Source: Branchiostoma belcheri
Lineage: Eukaryota > Chordata > Leptocardii > Amphioxiformes > Branchiostomatidae
NCBI RefSeq assembly: GCF_001625305.1
Contig: NW_017804087.1
Coordinates: 1,731,864-1,795,863, forward strand
Reading direction: 5' to 3'
DNA length: 64,000 nucleotides
The notes under the pieces are model-generated. The model was given only the letters and a program-made list of their open reading frames with translations, searched no databases and had not been told where the DNA came from. Both the position numbers and the translations under genes were made by a program. Positions 47,201-54,193 of this stretch are shown piece after piece (positions within the stretch are counted from its first letter, which is position 1; every line of letters starts with the position of its first letter).

Positions 47201-50049
47201 TTTATGATAATTGTTCTTGTATTTTGTATTTGAAATTATTTGCCCCATGTGTTTTGTCTTAAGTTTATATATTGACTCTCTAATATCAGCTTTGCTGCCT
47301 TGAGAGTCAGTGTAATGTCCTGTTGCATTTTTCAATAAATAAATTGTATTTCATATACATCTATCTGAACCATCTTTTTCTGTTGTAAAGTGTCTTTGTC
47401 CTTGGTGCTGAAACAGTGGTTATAAACATATTGACATTCATTTGATTTATATGAACATTTTGCACCAAATCCTTGTCAGCACAAGCAATGAAATCTTATC
47501 TGCCAATGTTTTAATGTGTTCCATAGATCTTTTTGTGATATATATTTACATGTATCTATTTGGCAAAATTGAATTTTTTTTATATGTACATTTTGTACTT
47601 ATCAAGGACATCCAAACGTTCTGCATCTTCTTGAGTAAAGCACTGTACAGTTACAATGTAATTTAGTGCAAGAGAAGTATTTCTGGGAGACAGAAGATAT
47701 CTTACATTGACAATGTATTTCTCCAGGTTTTATAGATTTTATTGTTGACCCGACGTTCCAAGTGATGGGGGACATGTTGGAGAAGATTCTCACTCCGCTG
47801 GCCCCCAAGCAGCTTGCTGAGGAACAGCAGCAAAGGAGGGCGTCAGACAGTAGAATATACCAGGTACGAAAATCATCATTTTATTTTTTTTATATTCCAA
47901 CATGTAATCACAAGACGTGGTGACAGCACACTCAAGTTTTTTCAACTTACATTAATGCCGACACCAACACAGGGGACAATACAATACTCACCTGAGTGAA
48001 GTGAGGATAGTGCCTTTCCCAAGGGCACAGGATTAGTGGCATGTCAGGACTCAAACCCAGGACCTCTTGGTTCCGTGTCGAGCACTCCGCCGTTACGCCA
48101 CACGACCCCCACATAACTTTATTTCAATAGACAATGTTGATATCGTGATGCATCTGTAAATGTGGTTAACTTTTAAGGATAGTATAAGGACACATGTTGG
48201 CATACATTCTTTTTTTGACAGTCTTTTAAGCCATTTTCTACTTTGTGGATCCTCCCATTGCTCCTTACAGATATATCTAAATTAATAATGCTAAACAAAT
48301 ATGGAAAAAAATTGTTACTTGTAATCTAGTTACCCTATTGTGGTCCTTGTATAAGTCAAATACCTTAATTTCAATATATGTCTTCACCCTTCATTGTATG
48401 TCTCCTAATTGGAAGGTTTTAAATGTCTTGGGTATCTTGATCTTTGTGTCTTTCAGATCAAGCAATATGATTTAATCGTTGATATTTTTATTAAAAGGAG
48501 AAAGAAGGAAAACAGAAGAAGCCCAACATGGTCCTGAAGTCTACCTACCAGCTGAAGAGACCCTGGCAGGAAAACCTCAAGATTAACAAGAGGAATTGGA
48601 AGGAGAAGGCAGTGAAAAGTACGTCTAATTTTTTACTTGAAGTCAAATCTCATCTTGAAATATACATTAGCCACCAAATGTTCTGTACTTGGCAATAGAA
48701 GTCACTATTGACGCAGACAGCACACTATGAATACAGACGGCACGTTGCACAAAATTCTTTATGTGCACCATAAAGCATGCGTAAAGGTTTCCTTTCTTCA
48801 GTTGCTTGTACCTTATATGTAATATGAGGTATATAATATAATATAAATATAATATGCTTTAAGGTATGCTTCAAGCTCTTTCAATGGTACCGTTTGGGTC
48901 AATAGAAAGACTCTGATGGTCAATATCCTTTTATATTTTGGCAAAGATAATGTTTGTTAGATAATATCATAACCCTGTATTTTGTACATTTTTTTGCTGA
49001 ATAATATCATATCCCTGTATTTGTACAGAGGCAAAAGATATGAAGGAGAACAACAATGAAAATGGACATGGAGAGCCGACAACACAGGAGGACAGCTCCA
49101 GGAGTGATGCAGACGACACAACAGGGAACAGCGCGACTCAGTCTGATCAGAACAAAGCTGACTCCTCGTCCAAGACCGCTACTAAAGGCAGCAGGGCGGG
49201 GAAGAGAATACTCGCCACGGGGTCGGGCCACAGTATCGTGATAGACAGCCCGGCGGGCGACGCCAGAGCGGGGTTACTGACGAAGGAGAGCCGGGGAGAA
49301 TCCAGTGAGAGAGAGGAAGAGGTGGAGACCAGAACATCGAAGGTAGACCAGGAAGGAGTCCATCCTCAAAGACGATCAGGTTATCAATCAATTCTTATTG
49401 CATATTCATAACCATGGGGATAAATGCATACTGATGATGTTACTGAGTAACAAATATAGTATTAGAATAAACGAATGACTCTAAAGCCTTAGGTATTTAT
49501 TTAAGTTTTTTTCTCTTGTTGAAGTAATGGAAGATAAATTGGTGTGGTCATTAGAGGCAGTCATACAAAGCTTTAAAGGCGAACACGAGTATGTGAGTGG
49601 TGTTCCTCATACTATGTGTAAAACATTGTGTGGATGGCGTTCAGCACCAAGGACAGGCACCGTTTGCAAAGCCTTAGGTATTACATTCTATAATCTAAGT
49701 CCAAATCTAAGTTTTTTTCTCTTGTTGAAGCAATGGAAGATAAATTGTGTGGTCGTTAGAGGCAGTCATGATATAATTGAATATCTCTTATAGCCTCTGT
49801 TACACACTCTGGTACATTGCACTTTCGCACACTTTGCCAAAAGTGTTACAATACTTGTGTCCAATGGACTCTTGTTCTGTTTTATTTCTGGCTGATAATT
49901 TCATATTTTCTACTCCAGGCGTTTCAATCATCAGACAGAATGCTACAAGCTCTCCAGAGGAAAGTCCCAAACCGCAGTCCAACTCCACCTCAGCAGTGTC
50001 GTTGCGAGATGTCAATGTCAATGTTGAGAACAGCAAACCAGTCTCGTGA
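26175..50049 (+). CDS. PDE1: calcium/calmodulin-dependent 3',5'-cyclic nucleotide phosphodiesterase (PDE1), spliced gene
   Basis: It hydrolyses cAMP and/or cGMP and is a soluble class I PDE activated by Ca2+/calmodulin in known members. I join exons 29290-29446, 32839-32952, 38097-38279, 38698-38761, 40613-40729, 41904-42044, 44838-44938, 45413-45538, 45984-46085, 46341-46461, 46940-47021, 47727-47863, 48498-48618, 49029-49379 and 49919-50049. 26175-26264 is a probable extra 5' exon. All borders are AG/GT and all phases agree. From ATG 29409 the product is 642 residues; vertebrate PDE1s are about 530-770. The N-terminal PDE1 region (RLRDIL to TVLDAV) and the DWLASTFTRQ motif precede the HD-type catalytic domain (about 135-445). 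Metal ligands H201, H237, D238 and D344, catalytic H197 and the purine-clamp Q395 are present. DWLASTFTR, the basic KPRFRSIV stretch and overall order separate it from other PDE families. The tail after 480 is unusually long. The true N-terminus is uncertain. Confidence 0.95.
27550..29215. repeat. nine-copy tandem satellite, unit about 183 bp
   Basis: The unit is marked by CATCATAAGCGAGTCAGCCG. It continues with ATCTACTTATTTGTCGCGACC, TTGACCAGGGAAATCG, AACGAGGAACTAC, GCATATGCC, CAGTGAGCACTCAGATACAG and TGGAAAGGTTGAGTGGCGA. Marker positions are 27589, 27768, 27957, 28146, 28327, 28502, 28694, 28876 and 29057, so spacings are 175-192 bp. Copies on the right carry shared variants (CAGCGTGCACCATA). 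No frame stays open across units. It lies in the presumed PDE1 intron and stops about 75 bp before the acceptor at 29290. Confidence 0.9.
29290..29446 (+). CDS. PDE1: PDE1 exon with candidate start codon at 29409
   Basis: The acceptor is CTCTTTTCCACACAG and the donor AAAAG|GTAACG. The PDE1 frame is open from the first base: RESYSVFRSRRRFGSSSSRS, then an acidic and basic stretch, then MDSPEAAEKASK. Two readings are possible: an internal exon whose 119 coding bases precede M29409, or a first exon with transcription starting inside it and translation at M29409 (context CACCCATGG, cytosine at -3). The Arg/Ser-rich stretch before the Met is typical of regulatory N-termini, but I know no named motif in it. 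Leftover bases AG join G of the next exon to give Arg. Confidence 0.75.
29447..32838 (+). other. PDE1 intron with family A/C fragments
   Basis: 30448-30545 is a decayed family A MITE (GCGTACGTAAAGGTAC, GAAGAAAAAGAACATTTAC). 30545-30680 is an inverted family C end (CAACCCTATCCCATAGCATA, TGTGAGGCAAAAAAATACG). 31955-32081 is a short direct duplication (TACATGTAGTTGGAAAATAC, then TACATAGCTATGTACTAAAC). The rest holds nothing I recognise. Confidence 0.55.
32839..32952 (+). CDS. PDE1: PDE1 exon, N-terminal conserved helix region
   Basis: Residues 13-50. It reads RLRDILAHLEDD...AIEYAITVLDAVAAEGE. This aligns with the vertebrate PDE1 segment of form RLR..V.QLE.G...DLK.N.EYA..VLE.V, the part joining the variable N-terminus to the core. 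The acceptor CTCCTTTACAG and donor TC|GTAAGT are both strong. Phase 2 at both ends. Confidence 0.9.
35325..35533. mobile_element. small inverted-repeat element in PDE1 intron
   Basis: The left part AGGGTTTTTCTTAG...ACCTCGGTTCCAGGGT mirrors the right part AACCCTAGAACCGAGGCACA...AAACCCT. The total is about 210 bp with no frame. MITE-like; the class is unknown. Confidence 0.55.
37450..37564. mobile_element. family A MITE, full length
   Basis: CACTGCACGAAAACATATC at the left, ACATTAAAGATGCGTAAGG and GAAGAAACGGGACC inside, CTTTACGCATGCTTTAAGG as the inverse arm, and TTTCATGCAGTG at the right. It spans about 115 bp, the typical size. Confidence 0.75.
37990..38096 (+). other. PDE1: possible alternative PDE1 first exon (unspliced extension)
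   Basis: An ATG at 37990 opens a frame that runs without a stop through the acceptor of the 38097 exon in the PDE1 frame (MGLGLNYRGK...LHFHLHR, then KLVPDEDD). Transcription starting upstream of 37990 and skipping the splice would yield a PDE1 lacking the first 50 residues. With 36 extra codons this could be chance; I see no promoter element. Confidence 0.2.
38097..38279 (+). CDS. PDE1: PDE1 exon, regulatory linker with DWLASTFTR motif
   Basis: Residues 51-111. It contains VPTEVRDWLASTFTRQM, almost identical to the vertebrate PDE1 sequence, then a basic run (TRARTEKPRFRSIVQAV) at the position of the second calmodulin-binding/inhibitory segment of mammalian PDE1A. The acidic start (PDEDDLSEVEPD) also fits the family. 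Acceptor CATCTGCACAG, donor GACAG|GTGAGA. Confidence 0.95.
38280..38697 (+). other. PDE1 intron with family G copy
   Basis: 38465-38585 holds AACAGGAAATTAGATTACC, ATGGGACATTTCACCTAAC, TTCCTGTTAG and CACACCGAAAACAAAATTTC, a family G element. Confidence 0.6.
38698..38761 (+). CDS. PDE1: PDE1 exon
   Basis: Residues 112-133 (LCRKLSGSGVNYPPGVVNLLK). It corresponds to the link between the regulatory segment and the first catalytic helix; vertebrate PDE1s have a similar YRK...YP..V...LK pattern. Acceptor TTGACCCAACAG; donor CTTAAG|GTGGGT. Enters in phase 2, leaves in phase 0. Confidence 0.85.
39630..40432 (+). mobile_element. LINE-like 3' end remnant
   Basis: The segment ends with GGCCGATTTAAGCTTCTTAT, ATAAATAAACAATACTTC and a short A-run, as retroposed 3' ends do. 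Upstream are decayed frames (39647-39961, ending in RLNELFPETSY, and a frame giving EERNVSLRSDARRLNKL before a stop near 40075). It is probably a 5'-truncated, broken non-LTR element within the PDE1 intron. A retroposed gene copy is the alternative; no reverse transcriptase motif is visible. Confidence 0.4.
40613..40729 (+). CDS. PDE1: PDE1 exon, start of catalytic domain
   Basis: Residues 134-172 (NLDDWSFDVFAVNVASNNQA, then LRYVAYEVLKTYDLLVKFK). WSFDVFA is the conserved opening of the PDE1 catalytic fold. Acceptor ACTTGTCAACAG, donor TTCAAG|GTAAGT, phase 0 on both sides. Confidence 0.95.
40888..40909. repeat. TA microsatellite
   Basis: About ten TA units within a PDE1 intron. Confidence 0.85.
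41251..41398. repeat. palindrome in PDE1 intron
   Basis: The left arm ATAATCTCCCAGCAGATTCC...ATTGGCCACTAGTTA pairs with the right arm CAACTAGTGGCCAATTTC...GGAATCTACATTGAGATTAT. Arms are about 57 bp, with a spacer of about 18 bp. Probably a small MITE; a transcript would fold into a hairpin. Confidence 0.7.
41608..41657. repeat. CTT/CCT microsatellite
   Basis: Polypyrimidine run of TCTTCT and TCCTCT words. On the other strand it yields a spurious Arg/Gly-rich frame (41514-41699). Confidence 0.85.
41904..42044 (+). CDS. PDE1: PDE1 exon with first metal-binding His motif
   Basis: Residues 173-219. NPYHNQLHAADVTQT contains the catalytic general acid H197 and metal ligand H201, in the class I PDE pattern YHN..HA.DV. 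Acceptor TTTCCCACACAG; donor CTCGTG|GTACGA. A family A MITE begins only 11 bases after the donor. Confidence 0.97.
42056..42150. mobile_element. family A MITE, right end lost, at PDE1 donor
   Basis: ATGCACAAAATCAATTC, CTTAAAGCATGCGTTAATG, then CGTTTACGCATTCTTTAAG. The final CAGTG end is missing. It begins 12 bases into the intron. Confidence 0.65.
42212..42335. mobile_element. family A MITE, full length
   Basis: CACTGCACGACATTATATC at the left; ACAAAGCATGTGAAAAGG, GAAGAAACGGAATCTTTAC and CCATGCTTTAAAATGTGTGC inside; TTCTGTGCTGTG at the right. About 124 bp. Confidence 0.75.
42693..43095. mobile_element. family D MITE, copy 2
   Basis: The same 32-bp inverted ends as at 16062, flanked by TAA on both sides (CCTAA|GGCC and GGCC|TAACC). 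A 3-bp TAA/TTA duplication is the PIF/Harbinger pattern. The interior, about 100 bp shorter than copy 1, has oligo-A and oligo-G runs. Confidence 0.85.
43461..43485 (-). promoter_or_regulatory. RE1/NRSE-like motif (one mismatch)
   Basis: On the minus strand TTCAGCACTAAGGACAGGAC (ending near 43462) fits the RE1 core NTYAGMRCCNNRGMSAG except for one C-to-T change. Confidence 0.35.
43560..43935. mobile_element. family C element
   Basis: GGCACTCAATGCAGTTTCAGG, TGGATGAGGAAATCTGTC, TTTTTGGTACC, AGCAACCATTTTCCGCCAG, TATGCTATATGGGATAGGGT and TTCAGTTTTGCCGCCC appear in family order. It lies in the PDE1 intron. Confidence 0.7.
44440..44700. mobile_element. family C element, inverted
   Basis: The reverse complement gives family C words: AGCGACCGTTTTTCATCAG, TATCAGTAAGCCATTCGG and AATTGAATTTTTCCTGCCC. 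It lies about 500 bp from the direct copy at 43560, so the pair could form an intronic inverted repeat. Confidence 0.55.
44838..44938 (+). CDS. PDE1: PDE1 exon with HD metal-binding motif
   Basis: Residues 220-252. It reads QWLADVEILAVVLSAAIHDV, then EHTGETNSFHVMS. H237 and D238 are the HD pair bridging the catalytic metals; EHTG.TN.FH is diagnostic of class I PDEs. Acceptor TTTTAAACACAG; donor TCAAA|GTAAGT. Confidence 0.97.
45413..45538 (+). CDS. PDE1: PDE1 exon, YND..VLENHH motif
   Basis: Residues 253-294. MALLYNDRAVLENHHISTAF is the conserved segment after the HD motif in PDE1, followed by MEDDSLNILGNLSVDDFR. Acceptor GTTCCACCAAAG; donor TTCCG|GTGAGA. Confidence 0.97.
45984..46085 (+). 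CDS. PDE1: PDE1 exon, ATDMSFHFQQ segment
   Basis: Residues 295-328 (TLRTLTIDMVLATDMSFHFQ, then QVKQIKSLLSCPE). VL.TDMS.HF is a catalytic-core signature. Acceptor TTGTGTTGCAG; donor GAAAG|GTGAGG. The intron after it starts with family C words (46100-46250). Confidence 0.97.
46341..46461 (+). CDS. PDE1: PDE1 exon with second metal aspartate
   Basis: Residues 329-369. SLLLHTADIGHPAKPW carries D344, the fourth metal ligand, followed by HARWTEQLMEEFFRQ. Acceptor is a T-run then ACTCAG; donor CAGACAG|GTAGGA. Confidence 0.97.
46497..46560. repeat. dispersed CCAAT repeat copy (reverse)
   Basis: TTCAACCAATGAGAGGGTGG and GGTTCAACCAATGAGAGC match 9246-9310 and the reverse of 230-815. Confidence 0.55.
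46940..47021 (+). CDS. PDE1: PDE1 exon with purine-binding glutamine
   Basis: Residues 370-396 plus one base. GDKEKALGLPFSPLCDRNTT, then VIADSQI, with Q395 the invariant glutamine that binds the cyclic-nucleotide base. Acceptor TTTCTTTACCAG. The donor G|GTTTGG is weak, but it is the only one that keeps SQIGF in frame with the next exon. Confidence 0.93.
47150..47355 (+). mobile_element. possible retroelement 3' tail
   Basis: An AT-rich stretch ending TGCATTTTTCAATAAATAAA then TTGTATTTC, with a polyadenylation-like signal, inside the PDE1 intron. It resembles a LINE-type 3' end but has no coding remnant. It could instead be ordinary intron. Confidence 0.25.
47396..47416 (-). promoter_or_regulatory. 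RE1/NRSE-like motif (near match)
   Basis: The minus strand reads TTCAGCACCAAGGACAA, one base off the RE1 core at its last position. Confidence 0.3.
47727..47863 (+). CDS. PDE1: PDE1 exon, end of catalytic domain
   Basis: Residues 397-442. GFIDFIVDPTFQVMGDMLEK is the conserved end of the catalytic core, then ILTPLAPKQLAEEQQQRRAS. Acceptor TATTTCTCCAG; donor TACCAG|GTACGA. Confidence 0.97.
47880..48112 (-). mobile_element. tRNA-derived SINE, minus copy, near full length
   Basis: On the minus strand it starts GTGGGGGTCGTGTGGCGTAA, continues through the GGTT(T)GAGTCC-type B box and a body with CTTGGGAAAGGCACTATCC, and ends CATGTTGGAATATAAAAAAA. The same head and tail are at 19344-19490. It is inserted in the PDE1 intron, antisense to the gene. 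Confidence 0.75.
48498..48618 (+). CDS. PDE1: PDE1 exon, post-catalytic helix
   Basis: Residues 443-482 (EKEGKQKKPNMVLKSTYQLK, then RPWQENLKINKRNWKEKAVK). The (F/Y)...L...W...NK..WKE pattern corresponds to the final conserved helix of vertebrate PDE1. The acceptor (TTTTTATTAAAAG) is weak; the donor is GAAAA|GTACGT. Confidence 0.88.
48743..48880. mobile_element. family A MITE with AT-rich insertion
   Basis: GTTGCACAAAATTCTTTATG, CATAAAGCATGCGTAAAGG, then a TATAATATAATATAAATA run, then GCTTTAAGGTATGCTTC. The right end is lost. Confidence 0.6.
49029..49379 (+). CDS. PDE1: PDE1 exon, long disordered tail
   Basis: Residues 483-599 and one base. The sequence is rich in E, D, K, S, T, G, N and Q (for example KENNNENGHGEPTTQEDSSR) with no predicted fold. 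Such a tail is longer than in most vertebrate PDE1s. A downstream donor (CATCAG|GTTATC) is used in my model; a stronger-looking donor CGAAG|GTAGAC at 49342/49343 would give a different last-exon frame. Confidence 0.85.
49588..49678 (+). repeat. about 95-bp repeat with RE1/NRSE-like motif
   Basis: GTGAGTGGTGTTCCTCATAC, TATGTGTAAAACATTG, TGTGGATGGCGTTCAGCACC, AAGGACAGGCACCGTTTGCA. Near-identical copies are at 53763-53858 and 54194-54290. TTCAGCACCAAGGACAG (49640-49656) meets the RE1 core consensus in full. Confidence 0.75.
49919..50049 (+). CDS. PDE1: PDE1 last coding exon
   Basis: Residues 600-642 then TGA. GVSIIRQNATSSPEESPKPQ, then SNSTSAVSLRDVNVNVENSK and PVS. Acceptor ATTTTCTACTCCAG. The SPEESPKPQ segment is Ser/Pro-rich. 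Read in the frame reached from the 49342 donor, the same exon stays open to 50185 instead. Confidence 0.85.
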
Positions 50050-51197
50050 ATTTGATCCCAGGAGTCGCGAAAGAAAGGTTTCGACTGGAACCACCATCGT
50101 ACGAACGCGCTACGACACAACGTTTCTGCAAAGCCACATTTCCGCTGACAGAATGTCATTGGGTCTTAAAACTGCTTTTATTTAAATTTTTGTGCACTTT
50201 GGACAGGTACAGCAGTGAACATTCTGACCACCTTCAACAAGCCAGCCCTGCGCAATATGAAACAATTTCTGCAGCACACAGATTCTGCGCGATTCCATCT
50301 TGGAGATGAAGAGTATCGACTTGTGTTTTGGGTGTGACGTACATGTACCGTCTGTCCTTATGACTCGGTAACGTTTGCCGTATTTAGTCGTACGATTGCG
50401 ATTTTCTAGAAAGAAGTTTTCTGTGAGAAAACCAGCCGCCGACAAAGATCTAAGGCAGGCTTTTCGTGTTATCTCAAGAATGCCCTCAATCTGCGATCGT
50501 GCGAAGATCGTACGACAATTGTGACCAGGTCGTAAGAAACAGAGATAGCTGATTACTACAATCCAGTTTAAAACTTTCTCACAAGGTGTAGGATTCATCA
50601 TTTATAAAAATCATAATTACAGTGCGCATGACATCGCCTAAAACTACGATTAGTGGATGAGAATGCGATCTTCTTAAAAAGGTTTCTTTGTTTCGTTGTT
50701 TTTTTACATCGTTATTTACTCTTAAGAAGAAGTAGACTAGCTTAATAAGACTTTCTAATAACAAATACAAAGATGATATTCATGGCTATATGTTGTACAA
50801 CAAGAACAGAAAGTCCTATGCTGCACTGAGAAAGATTTTTTAAAAATAGCATCCTTGTTAAGTCGTTCAGAAGCTCTGCTTAAGACATACCTTTATTGAA
50901 GTATGGAGACTCAATATCAAAAGGGAACTTTGTAAAAAAAATGCATACTGCGATGTTGTTATTGCTACTGTTACTATGTACCGACTTTGTTCGTACGTAT
51001 AAACGTATTCTTGTTTGTAAAGCAGTTTCTACCCAGTTTGAAGAATCGTACAATCATGTATGTGCCCAATCATTCTAATGTATATATAATCATAATATTT
51101 CAACTCACAATTTCATCAAACCAAGTTCTTGCCTCGCTTGTGACTTTGTAACAGATACCGCAACCACATGTTAAAACTTGTAGGTATTGTGGAATTC
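50050..51197 (+). other. PDE1 3' untranslated/flanking sequence
   Basis: No canonical AATAAA stands out in the first kilobase, so the transcript end is undetermined. 50380-50540 carries CGTACGATTGCG, GCGATCGTGCGAAGATCG and TACGACAATTG words shared with 52500-52612, a small palindromic repeat family. Confidence 0.5.
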
Positions 51198-51310
51198 CAT
51201 GCTGCAAAATCTATCTTTAAGCACACCTTTAAGCATATTTACATGCGCGTGAAGAAATGAAAACTTTACGCATACTTTAAGGTGTGTGTAAAGAATGGGC
51301 TGTCTGTAGC
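51198..51310. mobile_element. family A MITE
   Basis: ATGCTGCAAAATCTATC, ACACCTTTAAGCATATTTAC, GAAGAAATGAAAACTTTACG, CATACTTTAAGGTGTGTG. The right end is degraded. Confidence 0.65.
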
Positions 51311-52617
51311 TTTGATGATATAAAAAGTCCACTATGCCTGTGATTGTTAATTGTCAGCTTTATGTACAGAAATTTCGTACTTAAAGTCTTTTGAGATACT
51401 GCAACGTAATAGTATGCAACGAATTTTTAAAGGAAGTCTGTGACACCGTCAAATATGTCGAAGTTGTCGATATTTGTCTATAAGTGAACGGACAATCTCA
51501 AGGCACAGTGTTTTTTCAGGATGTTCCCAGAAAACAGGATTCTTCATAAGCTATTGTTCCTCAGTGGTGGATCTCACAGATCTTAATTATCATCCAAGTT
51601 TTTGCATCATTAGAAGATTGTAGTTATGACGTGAGTGTATCATACAGTATCTAATACGTTTGTATATCTCTGCTGCAGTATACGAAGAATTCCAATGGGA
51701 AAACGAACAGTGCTATGCAGTTGTAATCTGAGGAAGGTTATATCAGGAAACCGTTTTTTCTTGTGAAAGGAATTTTAATAATATTCAACACCACTTAAAA
51801 TGTCTATTTTCTCGAGTACAATGTGACTGCCGCAGTGGAATGCCATTGATACAAGTGCTTTTAGTTTCAATGGAGATTGAAAGAAAAATGCAGCGCACTA
51901 TTTTCAATGCGCTGGCACAGTCAATCTTTTACAAAGTGATATCTGATAGGGTCGAACAAAATTTACGTCTACATGCTGACATCTAGCGGTCCATGATATC
52001 ATTGCAGGATTCAGTCTGGGGCGCTTTTCCATATGTCTCCAATGCGTATGTTTGTATACGACAACACAAGAGATAGGGGTAAACGGAAGAATAAGTTGAA
52101 ACTGTTTGAACTACAAGATGTGTTAGATTCTTACTCTGTTAATTAGTATCTCGTTTGTTGTTAGGATATCGATATGCATAGCGTCATTCAGATTTGTGCT
52201 GTGTGTATCTACATTGGTATTAGTAACGGGTGAGAGACTTGTATTATATTATATACGTGTGCATCCAGTCCTTTGTAAAGCTAAACGTTGCACAATAATA
52301 TGTATTATACACTACGAAATGAGTGCTTCAGCTCTGTATATATCACTTGGAACCCCGCTCAAATACTTTCACCCAACCAGCATAGCTCCGTTGCGGTAAA
52401 GGCATTTATTTGTACATGCGTTCGTTAAAATTAAACAATGTAGTAAATTTGGCGTAGGTCATTGTAAGATTTAAAATGTAGAATTTTCTAGCAGGATGTG
52501 ACAGTATCAACCGCCCACAATGATCGAAGATACTCTTTTTCGTTCTCACGACGCATGTACGACTAACCCAGAACGCCCTCCATTTGTGATCGTGCAAAGA
52601 TCGTATGGCATATGTAA
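51311..52617. other. non-coding, nothing firm
   Basis: Apart from the CGTACGATC-type words near 52500-52612, no exon or repeat is recognised. Confidence 0.4.
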
Positions 52618-52996
52618 AGCCATGTTGAATTGATTATATGGATGACATCAGCGCGTGCATGAATTTTCGTCCGTTTAAAAAGTTTTCAACCATACTGTAA
52701 ATCGTATAAAGCAACTGCAAAATTAGCAGATATATTCCGAAGATTGCAAAAAAAAATATTGGAGATCGATACAAAAGTCAAAAATCAATTCCAAAGGAAA
52801 AGAAGAAAATGTGAAGAAATGAAAATCATTTTATTCGCCATACCATACCCTGCATGTTTAGGCATTTGTTCAACCTTCATGACCACGTAGATTTTATAAT
52901 GAAAGCACCTTTTTTTGCCAAACATTTTATTCGCACGCTCGCATCAGTCTTGAGGTTCCCAGAGGATGTCATCCATATAATTAAATCAACATGGCC
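52618..52996. mobile_element. family D MITE, copy 3
   Basis: AGCCATGTTGAATTGATTAT at the left and ATAATTAAATCAACATGGCC at the right, flanked by TAA on both sides. The interior is in the opposite orientation to copies 1 and 2: AAAAAGTTTTCAACCATAC precedes AACCTTCATGACCACGTAG. Confidence 0.85.
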
Positions 52997-53559
52997 TAAC
53001 CAGGCCCTTAGTCATGTTTTGCTGCAAAGTTCTATTCTACATAATAATTCCATAACCAGGTTTGTCGTGCCGTAAACTGAACAAACTTTGTATATCGATT
53101 TTAAGTACATAATGTGTTGATATAGAAAAAAACGCCATTTACTGTATACGGTAACTCTGCTATTAAATGTGCAACTTTACCGATATTTTCGTACACCCTT
53201 CGCATTGTCAACGGAATGACATTGACAGAATCGTCGCCCTTGTAGACTACATGTGTCTATTGTCCCGGAATCTGAACGTTGTAAAGTACAATTTTGTATA
53301 GAATCTCTGGTGGCAGCATTTTAAAAACAACTGTTTACTGCGCCGTATTTCTCAGTGTGTACTTGGGGAATTATACATCAACATGACATAACCGCCGTTG
53401 TTGCTGTTCTTGTTCGCTGTGTTGTGTATTAGCTTTAATGTGTTATCTACCATAGCACAGGAGCAAAAATGTACTCTTTGTGGGGGAAAATTGCAACAAA
53501 ACAGATTTTTATGAAAGAAGTTGTAAATTTCGGCATTGTAGCTTTGGCTATCGTGATGT
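52997..53559. other. non-coding, nothing recognised
   Basis: No exon or repeat assigned. Confidence 0.4.
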
Positions 53560-53708
53560 AGCTAAAACACACCTGGAACAGACATGGAACAAAAATGAAA
53601 CACATGGAACATACCAAAAACACACCTTGAACACACATAAAACACACCTGGAACACACATAAAACACACTTAAAACGCTTAGAACACATCTAGAACACCT
53701 AGAAACGT
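53560..53708. repeat. short-word minisatellite
   Basis: About a dozen imperfect repeats of a 10-11 bp word (AACACACCTGG, AACACACATAA, AACACACTTAA, GAACACATCTA). The frames across it on both strands are repeat artefacts. Confidence 0.75.
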
Positions 53709-53762
53709 TTGGCCGACTTTGACAAGTTCCTGTATTTCATGGAAGCTTTAAAAATCGAGAGC

Positions 53763-53858
53763 GCGTGTGAGTGGTGTTCCCCATACTATGTGTTAAACAT
53801 TATGTGGATGGCGTTCAGCACCAAGGACAGGCACCGTTTGCACAGAAACATGTAGGGA
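53763..53858 (+). repeat. RE1-bearing 95-bp repeat, copy 2
   Basis: GTGAGTGGTGTTCCCCATAC to CACCGTTTGCACAGAAACATG. The RE1-like core TTCAGCACCAAGGACAG is at 53814-53830. Confidence 0.75.
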
Positions 53859-54193
53859 AGTATGCCTTCAAGACTGGGGCGTAATCGGCCGTTTTAATCC
53901 CACATAATTCGTAGCCAGGCCACTAACATGCTTCAAATGCAACACCGTATAGCGTATGTAATCGGTGTAGTCTATGAAAAGCGTAAAATTAGCTATAGTA
54001 GTGCCTGGATTTTCATGTAGGCGGAGTCAGCTTGGCCGAATGCAACGTAACATATAGCCACTACCGTTGTGATTTTATGTAGCGTAAAACATTGCCAGTT
54101 CGACACCTGCCTTCCTCAAGAACATGCCTATTTTCGTCTGTAAGGTTTGGCAAGCTGTTAGAAGTTCCTGTATTTCATGAGAGCTCTAAAAGC

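Noticed and set aside
50050-51200. Polyadenylation signal and transcript end of PDE1
   Set aside because: No canonical AATAAA is convincingly placed; ATTAAA occurrences near 52432 and 53165 are too far away and ambiguous.
53560-53708. Repetitive protein-coding segment (THLEQT-type peptide)
   Set aside because: The peptide is a by-product of a 10-11 bp minisatellite and no exon borders are seen.
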